Shown piece by piece: positions 11,431 to 26,429 of a stretch of 64,000 bases of DNA. The notes below the pieces were generated by a model. That model was given only the letters and a program-made list of their open reading frames with translations. It was not told the origin of the DNA and made no database searches. Source of the DNA: Homarus americanus (Eukaryota > Arthropoda > Malacostraca > Decapoda > Nephropidae); the NCBI RefSeq assembly GCF_018991925.1, contig NW_024756914.1, positions 5,468,329 to 5,532,328 on the forward strand. Reading direction: 5' to 3'. Made by a program: the position numbers and the translations under genes. Position 1 is the stretch's first letter. The number at the start of each line of letters is the position of its first letter.

Positions 11431-11680
11431 TTGAAAGTGTTGTGACGGCACCGAGTGTGAGCTCTTTCAAGACAAGACTTGACCAACACTGGAGCGGGTT
11501 CAGGTACATTTAGGAGCCGGTGCATGCCCAGTCCTTGCCAACAGTGCGTGACCGATCGCCCGGGCAGCTAGCGAGCCGAACTTTTGGTGAAGAGGATAAA
11601 AGAAAAGGAAAAGTAATCAGAGACATGACCGATCGCCCAAGCGGCTAATGAGCCTATCAGTGGTGAAGAGGATAAAAGTA
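11431..11680 (+). mobile_element. CR1-like LINE 3' end with duplicated terminus (copy A4)
   Basis: Begins at GAAAGTGTTGTGACGGCACC and runs into the 3'UTR. The terminal block (GACCGATCGCCC..GGTGAAGAGGATAAAAG) occurs twice, ending at about 11604 and again at about 11671, separated by AAAAGGAAAAGTAATCAGA. Confidence 0.8.
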
Positions 11681-12689
11681 AGTACTGTACAGTATAATAC
11701 TGTACTGTACAATACTCTATACCTGTACAAAGACACTCCCTGGAACCTTCATCACTATCCTAATCATCTAAGTGCATCTTGATGTCATTTCTTAATCCTG
11801 ATACATCATCAACCAACTGTTTCCTTTCCTTCATCTTTATGAGTCTGATCTTAAAAAAAAAAAAAAATAATAATAAATAATAATAATAATAATAATACAG
11901 GTTTTTTCACCTAATCTTTTTTTTTTTTCAATAAAAATCACCAGGTCGGGGAATTGTTAACAAATTTTGTTTTGTTTTCGGCATTTCTCAAGTTGAAGCA
12001 AGCTTTAATGGCTGAAACAACATAGAATAGTTCTATTTGAAATTAAGAGGAACTTTCAACACAATATTTAAATCGTCAATTTACCAGTTAAACTGACAAA
12101 TGACCAAACAAATTCGACAATGATGACCATGAATAGACACTTGTCATCCCAAGTGGATATTTCTCCATACTAATGACTTTATTATTTTTTTATAAACTGC
12201 TATTGGCTTCAAGGATGAATAAAGTGATTAATGTGTTGTAGTAAAATTTGCACTCAAGTCATCTACGTACTGCACTTTGGTGATAATGAGTCTTAACTAT
12301 GAATACTTTTTGTCAAAATCTTAAAGGTGGGTTACAATCTGTAGAACTGACCATTTTCTCTACAATATCTTGATGTACATAACATTCCAGAAACAGTAGT
12401 TTTATATGTGACATATCAAAAGATGGATAGAAAGATGAGTAAACAGACAGACAGACAGATGGATGGAGGGAGAGAGATAATATAATGTACAGATATAGAT
12501 AGGGTAGGTTGATATACTGTCTAGATATAAATAGATAGGTAGATATATTTAATACAAATGCCTTACAACTTCATTAGTTATCATTATTCATTTAATTGTG
12601 CCTCTTAACACCTTCCTTTGTCTATTTTTAGTTAAATCAACTTACTATTTATCTTTCTATCCAACCACACTGTAACTTTACACCTCTGC
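11681..12689. other. Intergenic, simple-sequence rich
   Basis: Holds TACTGTACAGTATAATACTG (11684-11703), (AAT)n at 11866-11895, and GACA/GATA-like low complexity at 12420-12550. It may lie in the long 3'UTR of gene B. Confidence 0.35.
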
Positions 12690-12736
12690 TATGCACTGTT
12701 GGCAAGTACTGGGCAGGCACTGGCTCCTGAATGTAT
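12690..12736 (-). mobile_element. CR1-like LINE 3'UTR scrap (copy A5)
   Basis: The reverse complement reads ATTCAGGAGCCAGTGCCTGC then CCAGTACTTGCCAACAGTGC, identical in order to the 3'UTR start of the family elsewhere in the window. Confidence 0.75.
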
Positions 12737-12966
12737 CTACCCATGCATCTTTCTATCTGTCCCTTCTATCTATCTAATAATAATAATACAGTAACTGAAA
12801 CAATAATAATAATAATAATAATAAAAATAATAATAATAACTACAAATGGAGTTTAGAGGTGTACAAATTTTAATTTCCCTCGTAGGTTTAACGTATTGTA
12901 CAGTGTATCCATTTGGGTGTTATGTTGTACTGTACATCATTTGCTGCTGTATTCTAACTCAGTAAC

Positions 12967-14644
12967 TCAAGAGAAAAGAGAGTGTGAAATCTTGAATTCA
13001 TCTCCATTAACAGATGTCTGTGACTCTCTCTTTTCATCATTTATGCTCGATATATTGCTCTTCTGATTACTTAAACTCTGTAAACTTTGCTGGGGAAAGG
13101 ATGGACATTTCAAAATAACCTGTGGATTCACAGGCAAAGGATATTCCTCATTACATACCCTATCATTAGCTGGACTGTGTGAAAGGTGAGTACCCTTAGA
13201 ATGTAGCAGTGCCTTCAACTCTTTAAAAGCATTTCCACATGTGGAAGGATTTTTCATAAGCTTGGTAAGAGTTGGTGATAATGATCCATTTATATCTGAA
13301 TGTGTTTGGTACTGTTGATTAAAATGAGAAGAAATATGCTTTTGAGTCTCTTCCATGTGTTGAATGGGTAGTGGTGTATGTTGAATAGGCAATTGACTTG
13401 TCTGATGAGGATTGACAAACTGTTTTTTTTTGCCCATGTTTGTCTGTCTCCCCTCTATATTAAACTCACATCCAAGAACTCTTGCCATTTCAAAAAACAC
13501 ACCGATATAGCTATTCTCTCTATTAACAGGAAGTGGTGGAAAAGTGATTTTTATTGCACAGGTATTTCTCTTTGGTACTGTGACAACCTTCATATTAACA
13601 TTTGTTGGTGCCATGGGTGAGAGCCGTTTAGGAAGGTCCCTTTGTGTTCTTAAGTAATATTTGTGTGAGACTCTTTTAGGAAGACCCTTTTTTGGTACCT
13701 TATACATAGAAGATCCTGAGCATTCCTCTGCTTTCTTAGTTATGTCACAAGTTTGTTTTTCCAATAACATTGGTTCACTTGTGGTATTTTCTACTCCCTT
13801 ACAAGAGGAATTTTGAGATGATGCAATGTCTGAAGTAAACTTACGTTGACTGTGATTGCGTAGTGAACCTTCATTAACTTCCATATGTTGGGGGCTATTG
13901 GAGTGAACTGCTTTAGAACTTTCATTTTGAGGAGAAGAATTGCTGATACAATTTTCCTCTGAGGGATTATTTTCAGTGATTTTTGACACTAAATCACTAT
14001 TGTCTTCCAGAGAGATTTTATGTACTGACACTGATGAATTCTTGAAGCAGGAGTCATCTGCTTTGCTATCTAAGATGAACTTATTTGGACAGGTAGAAAA
14101 GGTAGATGAATGTGGCTTGTCCTTGGTGTCTGATTCATCAGCCTCTGACGTCATCGTGGAGTCTAGGGGAGTATCTGCCAAACTTCTACATGGGCCTTTT
14201 GTCTCTGTTACACACTCTGTATCATGAGCTCTGTTGAGTGCAGTTTTATCTAAAGACTCAGATAAGTTTTGACGATTACCCTTTATTACACTTGAGCTTG
14301 CTTGTAAATTATCTTTTATAGTAATGACTTCACCACATATGTGAACAAAGTCCTTTGAATCTTCTGAAGCAGAATCAGTGCTATCTGATCTCTTACTTTC
14401 CTTGGTTCTTATGATGCCTTGTGAAGTCTTGACTTTGGTGCAATTATTATTCTCAACTGGGTTGGGTGGGATTAAAAAGACAGATACTGCATTCTTTGAC
14501 CCCAAGCGTTGCTGCAACAAACTAATGGCACCATCTAAACCACTAGAAGTTCTTTTTGCTAATGGTTCCATGCTCCTTTCAATGAAGGGTATGTGTGAGC
14601 CAACTGGCCAACTGTCTTGACCTTCTTTATGCTGCACCACACAA
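12967..14644 (-). CDS. Gene B, terminal coding exon (uncharacterised Ser/Asn-rich protein)
   Basis: An uninterrupted minus-strand frame of about 559 codons, the second longest coding stretch in the window, ends in TGA at 12969-12967. A 3' splice site (AAATTTCTTGTTGCAG) places the exon start at 14644 with one base completing a split codon; the first residues are then [13 protein letters not shown]. The product is hydrophilic and Ser/Asn/Lys-rich with no membrane segment. Near residues 320-400 it has a more conserved-looking basic and hydrophobic stretch ([56 protein letters not shown]). Basic clusters could be nuclear localisation signals. I do not recognise the family. The upstream intron holds many mobile elements. 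Confidence 0.65.
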
Positions 14645-14690
14645 CTGCAACAAGAAATTTTACAATTATAAGTCTGCATAAAAAAAAAAA

Positions 14691-15390
<700 letters not shown>

Positions 15391-15622
15391 AAGAACTAAT
15401 AGGTCTTATAAGAAGGTCATTCAGATAGCTAGACGGTCTGTGCCTCGTAATGATCTTCAAGAGTGAAGTACTGTCACCCTGTCGGATCCATGATATATGA
15501 TGCTGTCAATTGATTGAAAATGTCCAAAGGAGGGCAACCAAACTGGTGCCTGCTCTACGGCACCTCAGCTACCCAGAGAGATTAGAATGCCTGCAACTGC
15601 CTAGCTATGCTACAGACAGTAT
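15391..15622 (+). mobile_element. CR1-like LINE fragment (copy A6)
   Basis: AATAGGTCTTATAAGAAGGT, then GATCTTCAAGAGTGAAGTAC and TTGATTGAAAATGTCC.AAGG, homologous to 35545-35790. It is truncated at both ends and lies against the broken 3' side of the preceding Tigger-like element. Confidence 0.8.
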
Positions 15623-15752
15623 ACTATATATAATAGCAGGTGTCTTCAAGAGAGCTCAGGGTCTCAACTGACTCAGCCATGATAATATTGTTATTATTAT
15701 CTACTCAGTATCTGTGTTTTTTCTAGCTAAATAAACTGTTTCAATATCAATA

Positions 15753-16587
15753 CAGTGGTCCCTCGGTTAACGAGCACAATCCGTTCCAGCAGGTTGCTCG
15801 TTAACCGAAACCATTGTTTCAATGGGTTTTTGGGTAATTGGTTCCAGCTCACCGAAAATTGCCTAAATTCAACAAAAAAGGTAGAAAAGTACACTTACTT
15901 TGAGGTGTGTATGTAGAAGGCTCCTGGATGATGATGATGGGAATTAGAATGGGGGTGGAGGAGAAGGAAGAAGAGAAGGCATTGGGGTGGAAGAGAAGTC
16001 ACCCCATGGCACCATTTCACCCATAAAATTTTAGTTCTCTTGGTGTATTTCAAGATTATTTTCTTTAAATCAACACTGCACTGCATTATATATTGTCAAT
16101 ATAAATAAAATATATTTCAAAATGACCAATAATTTGCTTGGAAACACAGAAAAAAAGCGTTTAGTTGAAGAGAGTCTCAAGCAAGATGTTACCTCCACTG
16201 AAAACAGAGAGAGACTAATGCCTGTCTGGTGTGTTAACAGGCTAGATGGTACACCAGAAACTAGTTTCTTTACCTTCAATTATGTTCAATAATTGTTAAA
16301 ATGACTAAAAAAGTTAATATTAAACTTTTAAAATTATTGAATAGTATAAACTTCTTGATATTTACTAAAATAGTAAGGAATTTAAGCCCTAAAACCGATT
16401 ACTGTATTGGCGGACTAATACTACAGCTGGTGGACCGCCAAATGCAAGCAAAAACATGTTGAAGTCGGCTCGTAAAAAACTCGTTAATCGAGGGATTGCT
16501 CGTTAACCGAAGTTAAGAATCTTATGGAAGGTAAATTGTTAACCGAAATCTCATTAACCGAGGCGCTCGTTAACCGAGGGACCACTG
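15753..16587. mobile_element. Non-autonomous Tigger-like element, CCCTCGGTTAACGAG TIRs
   Basis: 835 bp between TA duplications (15751-15752 and 16588-16589). It starts CAGTGGTCCCTCGGTTAACG and ends with the inverted form GTTAACCGAGGGACCACTG; the subterminal arms repeat TCGTTAACCGA several times. No transposase frame remains. Related copies lie at 37410, 48081 and 58056. Confidence 0.85.
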
Positions 16588-16722
16588 TATTACCATCAAT
16601 GACTTACTTGTGAAATATCCTGAAACAAGACAGGGTTAAGCAGCATTGCCATAATAAATATTGGTGAGCGTACTTTCACAAACCAGGTAATTAGTTCTCA
16701 GATGCAACAGATTATTGACATA

Positions 16723-17691
16723 CAGGTACTCTTCGACTTACAACCTACTCGACTTACGACCACCCGGACATACAACCGCCACAGTCGCATAAATTTATTT
16801 TCAAATTACGTAAGAATTTTCTAGTACCGAAACGTTGCCGTCCTGTACGACAGCGTGGAGTGGGCTGGGCCACCTCGTGGTGTACAGCATCCACGACGTA
16901 GACCGCTCAGTTGGTGTTAGTGATCGCACTATGTGCAGTACTGGAAAGTGTAAAAGTGAGAATTCTGGTGGTGCTCAAAAGAAAAAGAGACAGTTAATTA
17001 ATTTTTGAGATGAAAATGAAAATAATAATGCAATATGAAAATGGAAAAACGATAGTAACCATTTCACGCGACTTTGGCTTCTCTCACTCAACGATATCAA
17101 AAATTTTGAAGGACAAGGCAGAGGCATTTGCTACTACAGGTATTAATAAGGGGATTCAAATGTTTGAAGAAATGGATCAAAGTGTTGAGCATTTTGCAAA
17201 AGTTGACACTGATCCAAGATGCACTTGCTTGCTACAGGGAGATTTACAATGAAAAGAAAATGCAAAGTGTGCAGTCTAAATTGGACATATATTTTTAGAA
17301 GTCCCCCACTGCTGTCTCCTCACACCCCACCACCGCTGTCTCTTCACTCCCTAAAGATGATCCAATACCTTCAACAAGCAAGTATGTTAGCCTGTCTGAA
17401 GAAAGCGAAATTGATGACCCACCCAGCCCTGTCTCCTCCTCTGCTTCATCCAATTAATGTAGTCTCTATGTTTAATTAAAAAAATATTGAGGCCTCGTGT
17501 GTATTCAGCTGACTACATTAAAGGTAAGTGCACAATAACACTTTATTCATTTTTCATTATTAATTACTTTTACTGTACCGTATTTCATTTTAGATTTTCT
17601 ATGTATTATTTTCGCATTTTCAACTTACGACCAGTTCAACTTACGACCTGGTCGTCAGTCCCTAACCCTGTCGTAAGTCGAAGACTGACTG
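16723..17691 (+). mobile_element. Internally deleted Tigger, CTCGACTTACGAC family, with PIP-box tail
   Basis: 969 bp with TA duplication (16721-16722, 17692-17693) and TIRs CAGGTACTCTTCGACTTAC / GTAAGTCGAAGACTGACTG. It keeps the transposase N-terminus (GGAQKKK, a stop, then the HTH MKMKIIMQYENGKTIV...SHSTISKILKD), loses the DDE core, and resumes with the C-terminal tail ending EKKMQSVQSKLDIYF, stop at 17296. QSKLDIYF at 17272-17295 is a canonical PIP box. More Ser/Pro-rich codons follow the stop, so the stop may be secondary. Confidence 0.85.
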
Positions 17692-17864
17692 TATTTGGAA
17701 GGAGGAAAGGCAGAAATTTCTATTTATTTTTCTAGAATGGCCCATGGTATCAATTTCCTACAGTTCTATTGTTACCCAAACTTGTACAGTATATAAGCTT
17801 CACTTCACCTACCATTTGTTCATAGTGAAAATGATCATTAATATACAGTATATATATAAATATA

Positions 17865-19873
<2,009 letters not shown>

Positions 19874-20039
19874 TTTTCTCCTACATGTATTTGGATCTTA
19901 TTAAATAAAGCTTAGTGTGTACTTAATTAAACTCTGTTTAAAATGAGTAAATTTTGAATTGTTCTTTATAGTGAACACTGTACATAATACCATTGGAGGT
20001 ATGTTTAGTGATCGATAGGTCATTCAAGACGGTAAGTCA

Positions 20040-20330
20040 ACATGAATTTTGACAAAGCACGCTTTTCGTCGATATCGTCAAATTGGAAAATTTGTAGAGA
20101 GGAGACTGATGGTAGATAGGCAGAATCCTATCAATTTTTATGATGACACAGAATTCAGCCAACGATATAGGTTCAGCAAAAGAGATTTCCTTGATATTTT
20201 CTGTGAGAGGGGCATCTCCCTGACAGACCCGTTGGCTATGGTTCACCTCGACCTCCCATTCATCAGCTGACGATTGCTTCGAGGTTCTTCACAACGAATA
20301 GTTTCCATGAAAAAAAGATTCTGGTTACTG
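20040..20330 (+). mobile_element. PIF/Harbinger transposase N-terminal fragment
   Basis: The frame 20049-20270 reads FVERRLMVDRQNPINFYDDTE then FSQRYRFSKRDFLDIF, the usual N-terminal signature of Harbinger DDE transposases. After a stop the next frame gives TIASRFFTTNSFHEK, matching the family's ALRFYATGSFQ block. No DDE catalytic residues or TIRs are present, so it is a dead fragment. Confidence 0.6.
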
Positions 20331-20479
20331 AATGAGTTATGGTAATGTGTTACAACACTTTTGTGTTTAGGGTCCATGAAGATCAAGCAGGAAATGTAAA
20401 CAATGCTGACAGTTCATTATTTTGACTGTTTTTCTTTAGCAAAACTATTTTGATGTGTTTTCAATATATTTGAATCAAT

Positions 20480-21790
20480 GCTGAGTGCATTTTGATTTTA
20501 ATGTATTAATAAAGGAGTGACTGTTAAGTGGCTGCTTTGGCAGTCTGCTGTTGTCCATGTGGGTAACATGGCCAGTCCAACGTAGTTCTTCATGGATAAT
20601 GGTAGCCTCGATGCTCCTACAGTTGGTGTCAGTGAGAATACTGGCATTTGTTCTCTTGTCTTCCCACCGAACTCGGAGGATGGAACATAGACTACGTTGG
20701 TGAAAGTTTTCAAGTGCCTTGAGGTGCCTCCTATATGTGACCCATGTCTCGCTGCCATATAGCAGGGTGGGGAGGACCACTGCTCGATATAGTGTAACTT
20801 TGTAGATAATTTCAGCTCCTACAGCTAGAGACGGGTGCGGAGTCTGACAAAGGCTTGAGATACACATCTGATCCGACACTAATCTTCTCATCAATCTCTA
20901 CGGTGGTGGACAGGTGGGAGCTGAGATACTGAAAGTGGGTAACATTAGAAAGGGTAGTACCGTTAAGCTGGATGGTGGAGGTGTGGCTGAGCCAGGGGCA
21001 GGCTGAAAGAGAATCTGAGTCATATGTACATTCACCCCAAGGCGGAAGTGTGCACACATATCTGTGTAGGTGTTTAGGATCTCCTGTAGGTCGCGTTCAC
21101 TGAGAGCGACAAGGGTGAGGTCGTCTGCATACTGAAGTTCAGTAATGGAAGCTGCAAACACCTTTGTTCCTACCTGGAGCAGTTTTATGTTGAAAAGACC
21201 CTTCATCTGGTACTGGATGACCACCCCTCCAGCTAAATTGGCACTGGCACGAGTGAGGAAGGCAGCCAAGAAAATGAAAAAGAAAGTTGCCGCCAGTACA
21301 CACACTTGTTTTACCCCTGTTTGGATGGGAAGAACTCAGACTGGGTGCCAGAGGGCTTCCCTGTTGACCGAGTCAAAAGCCATGTACAGGTCACGACGTC
21401 ATTCTTTGCACTTTTCCTGTATCTGGCGGGCAGCAAAGATCATGTCAGTGGTGACAAATGATGGTCTAAAGCCACATTGAGGTTCTGGGAAGAAGTTTTC
21501 TGCCTCAGGAAGTAGCCTGTTTAGGAGGTCTCGGGCGATAATCTGCCAGCTACGGACAGCAGCGAGATCCCGCAGTAGTTGCCACAGTCTGACCGGTCTC
21601 CCTTGTTCTTATAAATATTAACAATGGAGGCATCTTTAAGAGCTTGGGGAATTTCCTCCTTTTCCCATATATTCTCCTAGAGAGAGTGGAGACGGATGGT
21701 AAGCAGAGGTCCTCCTGCTTTATACACCTCGGCTGGGATTCCATCAGGCCCTGAGACTTTGTTATTTTTCATGTTTGATGGCAGTAGCTA
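20480..21790 (-). mobile_element. LINE pseudogene, endonuclease/RT type
   Basis: Three consecutive minus-strand pieces in different frames encode an RT: ...FPKLLKMPPLLIFIRT (21.6 kb), a catalytic block with QYADDLTLVALSERDLQEIL (YADD at 21120-21131), and the C-terminal block LLYGSETWVTYRRHLKALEN, FHQRSLCSILRVRWEDKR, LRWTGHV. The order and motifs match arthropod endonuclease-RT elements of the kind often mislabelled craniofacial development protein 2. Frameshifts and stops make it inactive. The clade (RTE or relative) is not resolved. Confidence 0.85.
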
Positions 21791-21953
21791 CCTCATCCAA
21801 GGATGGAGGATAGCGAGGTGGACACACACACACACACACCGTATATGGCTAATATACGACTCGTGACCATCAGCAGGTTGGTAATAATGGGGGGGTGTTT
21901 TTAGATAGTTTTGCATGCTGATTACTTTCACTTGTATTCATTTTCTTGGGCTG

Positions 21954-22079
21954 GCTTGTAGCCTTGTACTGGTATTTCAACTCTCTCCATGGCGTACTAA
22001 GGGAGGTCCGCCCTGGGTGACAGTCAGGGGGATAGGGGAGCCATGGGGAGAGTTGAAATACCAGTACAAGGCTACAAGC
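21954..22079. repeat. Foldback: 39-bp inverted repeat with 48-bp loop
   Basis: Arms 21954-21992 and 22041-22079 are inverted copies with one mismatch; the left arm starts GCTTGTAGCCTTGTACTGGT. The loop is GC-richer (GGGAGGTCCGCCCTGGGTGA). It could be a small foldback element or a hairpin RNA precursor; no TSD is clear. Confidence 0.85.
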
Positions 22080-22244
22080 CTAGCGAAGAATTAAAAAAAA
22101 AAAAATACAAAATAAAATAAATAAATGTACTGTATTTATTCTTATTATTATCAGTGTTGTTATTATTATTATTACCATTAATATTTCATTTTAATTTTTA
22201 TTATAAATTTTATTTACTATGAATTATTATTACACACACACACA

Positions 22245-23838
<1,594 letters not shown>

Positions 23839-24158
23839 AATGCTTACAGATGATACCAAGTTATTTAGGGAAATTAAGAACCAAACAGACTATGAAGAGC
23901 TACAGAAAAATCTCTGTGAGCTTCAAGAATGGTTGAGGAAATGGCTGCTAAAATTCAATGTCTCAAAGTGCAAAAGGATGCCCCTGGGTCGCACCAACAG
24001 AATGAAGAGACTTCATTAATTGAGACCGAATGTGAAAAGGACCTGGGTGTGTATGTTGACAATGAACATAAGTTCTCGGGCCATTGTGAGAAGAAGGTGA
24101 ATCAGGCAATGAAACTAGTAGGTCTTAAAAGTAGGTTGTTTACAAATCTGGATGGTCC

Positions 24159-24796
24159 TGTAGGGGTATCGATATATTAATGTTGTCTAGCACTCAGGAT
24201 GGAAGGAAACTCTAATGTGGTTTTCTTGTATATTATAAGTTATATGAAGACAGTCTGGTGCTGGAGATGCCGTGTGGTGAGGAGCTGCTCAGTAGAAGAC
24301 GTTCGGTGAGTAGCGTGTTGAAGGAGGTAGATGTGCAGGAGCTTCGTTAGAGAAGATGTTGCCTGTTGCTGGCCTCCTGGTTGAATAAATGTAACAGCTA
24401 GGAGCTTGCTGGAGGAGGTGTTGCGTGTTCAGGAAGATGGGCCGAATGAGAGTTGGTTGGTGAGGAAGCTCAGAGGACAGCTGGTGGGTCGCCATGCTCG
24501 CTGGCGGGAGCGTGGACCGCCAGGCAGGCGAGGAGATGCGAGGGAGCCAGGCAGCGGCGGAGGAGGAGGTGTTGCTTGTTCAAGAAGAATGGTCAGAATG
24601 AATCTCAATGGAGAGACAGAGCTTATATACCCAGCAGCCGCTATGAGTCATGTTGGGAAAACCCGAGAAGTCGCCGGCCTTTTGGCTCGGTTGCTAGGAT
24701 ACGGCGGGCATTGGAATGCGGATACGCTTGGTTGCTAGGGAAGACGGTAGCAGGTGGTGTGCAGCTACGCAGTTTGTAGGGGAGACGTCCACTACA
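24159..24796 (-). repeat. LTR copy 1 (3' LTR in element orientation)
   Basis: 638 bp, TG...CA ends. The open frames in it occur identically in the other LTR and have no known domain. GC-rich centre. Confidence 0.9.
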
Positions 24797-24955
24797 ATAC
24801 TCCCCCTTCCCTCCAGGCGGTGTAGGAGACTTGTTGTTTGTAGAGTTGCTTAGCACATGTGAGGCAGACCGGGCGGTGCATGCCTCATGTGAGACAACGG
24901 CGATGGCGTGATGAGCCGATCGCTGAAATACAACTGTCTAGATACACACTATCTG

Positions 24956-25271
24956 TGGGAGAAGGGAGAAAAAGGGTGTGTGGAGGCGATGAATGTTGTG
25001 CTTCCCTCACGACAGGTACAGGGTCGTCAGATGCGCCTGCTGGGGTGTGTGTGGGCCTGGGTCAGGAGCAGGGGCTGCGTCAGCAGAAGCGGATTAGGGC
25101 TCGTGACAGCAGCTGGGTCCACGACAGCAGCAGGGTGCAGGACATTAGCAGGGAGTACCTGAGGGAGAAAAGAGGGGGTGTGGAGGCGATGGATGTTGTG
25201 TGCTTCCCTCACGGCAGGTACGGAGTCGTCAGATGCGCCTGCTGGGGTGTGTGGGCCTGGGTCAGGAACTG
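24956..25271. repeat. About 110-bp direct duplication inside the LTR element
   Basis: 24956-25071 and 25159-25271 share GTCGTCAGATGCGCCTGCTG, GGAGGCGATG and GTGTGGGCCTGGGTCAGGA with small indels. They account for most of the non-coding interior. Confidence 0.8.
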
Positions 25272-25449
25272 AGGCCGCGTCAGGGGTTACTGCTGGGCCG
25301 GGGTCGGCGTCTGAGGCAGGACGGGTGTGCTGGGGTCGTCAGAATGTGGTGCGTGGGGCAGGAAGAGGAGCCGGTGTCTGTTTGAAGACTGGGAGCGTGA
25401 TCAGTGTCTCCTCCATCCTGTGTGAGTGCTAATCTCCGGGAGTCACCAT

Positions 25450-26087
25450 TGTAGGGGTATCGATATATTAATGTTGTCTAGCACTCAGGATGGAAGGAAA
25501 CTCTAATGTGGTTTTCTTGTATATTATAAGTTATATGAAGACAGTCTGGTGCTGGAGATGCCGTGTGGTGGGGAGCTGCTCAGTAGAAGACGTTCGGTGA
25601 GTAGCGTGTTGAAGGAGGTAGATGTGCAGGAGCTTCGTTAGAGAAGATGTTGCCTGTTGCTGGCCTCCTGGTTGAATAAATGTAACAGCTAGGAGCTTGC
25701 TGGAGGAGGTGTTGCGTGTTCAGGAAGATGGGCCGAATGAGAGTTGGTTGGTGAGGAAGCTCAGAGGACAGCTGGTGGGTCGCCATGCTCGCTGGCGGGA
25801 GCGTGGACCGCCAGGCAGGCGAGGAGATGCGAGGGAGCCAGGCAGCGGCGGAGGAGGAGGTGTTGCTTGTTCAAGAAGAATGGTCAGAATGAATCTCAAT
25901 GGAGAGACAGAGCTTATATACCCAGCAGCCGCTATGAGTCATGTTGGGAAAACCCGAGAAGTCGCCGGCCTTTTGGCTCGGTTGCTAGGATACGGCGGGC
26001 ATTGGAATGCGGATACGCTTGGTTGCTAGGGAAGACGGTAGCAGGTGGTGTGCAGCTACGCAGTTTGTAGGGGAGACGTCCACTACA
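25450..26087 (-). repeat. LTR copy 2 (5' LTR in element orientation)
   Basis: 638 bp, the same length as its partner, with one difference noticed by eye. Flanked at 26088 by the GTCC target duplication. Confidence 0.9.
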
Positions 26088-26340
26088 GTCCTTAACTCGT
26101 TACGATCTTCAAGAGTTAAGTGCTTCCCCATCTGGAGTACTGTCACCCCATCTGGTCCCCGAGGTATGCTACTCCCGAGCTTTTAATGAAAAAGTAATAA
26201 ACCATTTTGCTACATCGAAGAGCCGACGCACCAATTTTATTTTCAAGTAATACTGTACTACCATCACCAACTCAGCGATCCCTACCGCCACCACTACCAC
26301 TTCTACCATGCCCTGGAAATCCATGGACATCAACTCATAC

Positions 26341-26419
26341 CTGCGGTAGGCCAAATTTGTGTACTCTACTGTTGTGTGAAGCTTGCAGTCCCTCCATTTT
26401 ATTTTACCACGAGTTGCCA
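26341..26419 (-). CDS. Candidate internal exon of gene B
   Basis: On the minus strand an acceptor (GTACTTTTAGACAG) precedes about 26 open codons (ATRGKIKWRDCKLHTTVEYT, NLAYR) and a strong donor CCGCAG/GTATGAG at 26341/26340. The exon ends with two bases of a codon, the phase needed by the terminal exon at 14644. Its own entry phase does not fit the candidate first exon at 27959, so another exon would be required, or one of the two is wrong. No domain recognised. Confidence 0.3.
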
Positions 26420-26429
26420 CTGTCTAAAA

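Larger units (their letters stand above)
24159..26087 (-). mobile_element. Short non-coding LTR retroelement (TRIM-like), young
   Basis: Two direct 638-bp repeats (24159-24796 and 25450-26087) begin TG and end CA, and a 4-bp GTCC duplication flanks the whole (24155-24158, 26088-26091). On the minus strand the internal part starts with a primer-binding-like TGGTGACTCCCGGAG one base inside the 5' LTR (25448 down). It ends with a polypurine tract GGAGGGAAGGGGGAG (24814-24800) next to the 3' LTR. The 653-bp interior carries no gag or pol motifs. By eye the LTRs differ at one position (near 24271, A/G). It must depend on enzymes from another element. The priming tRNA was not identified. Confidence 0.9.

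Noticed and set aside
24406..26070. Paired 108-110 codon plus-strand ORFs
   Set aside because: They are the same sequence in the two LTRs, antisense to the element, with no domain.
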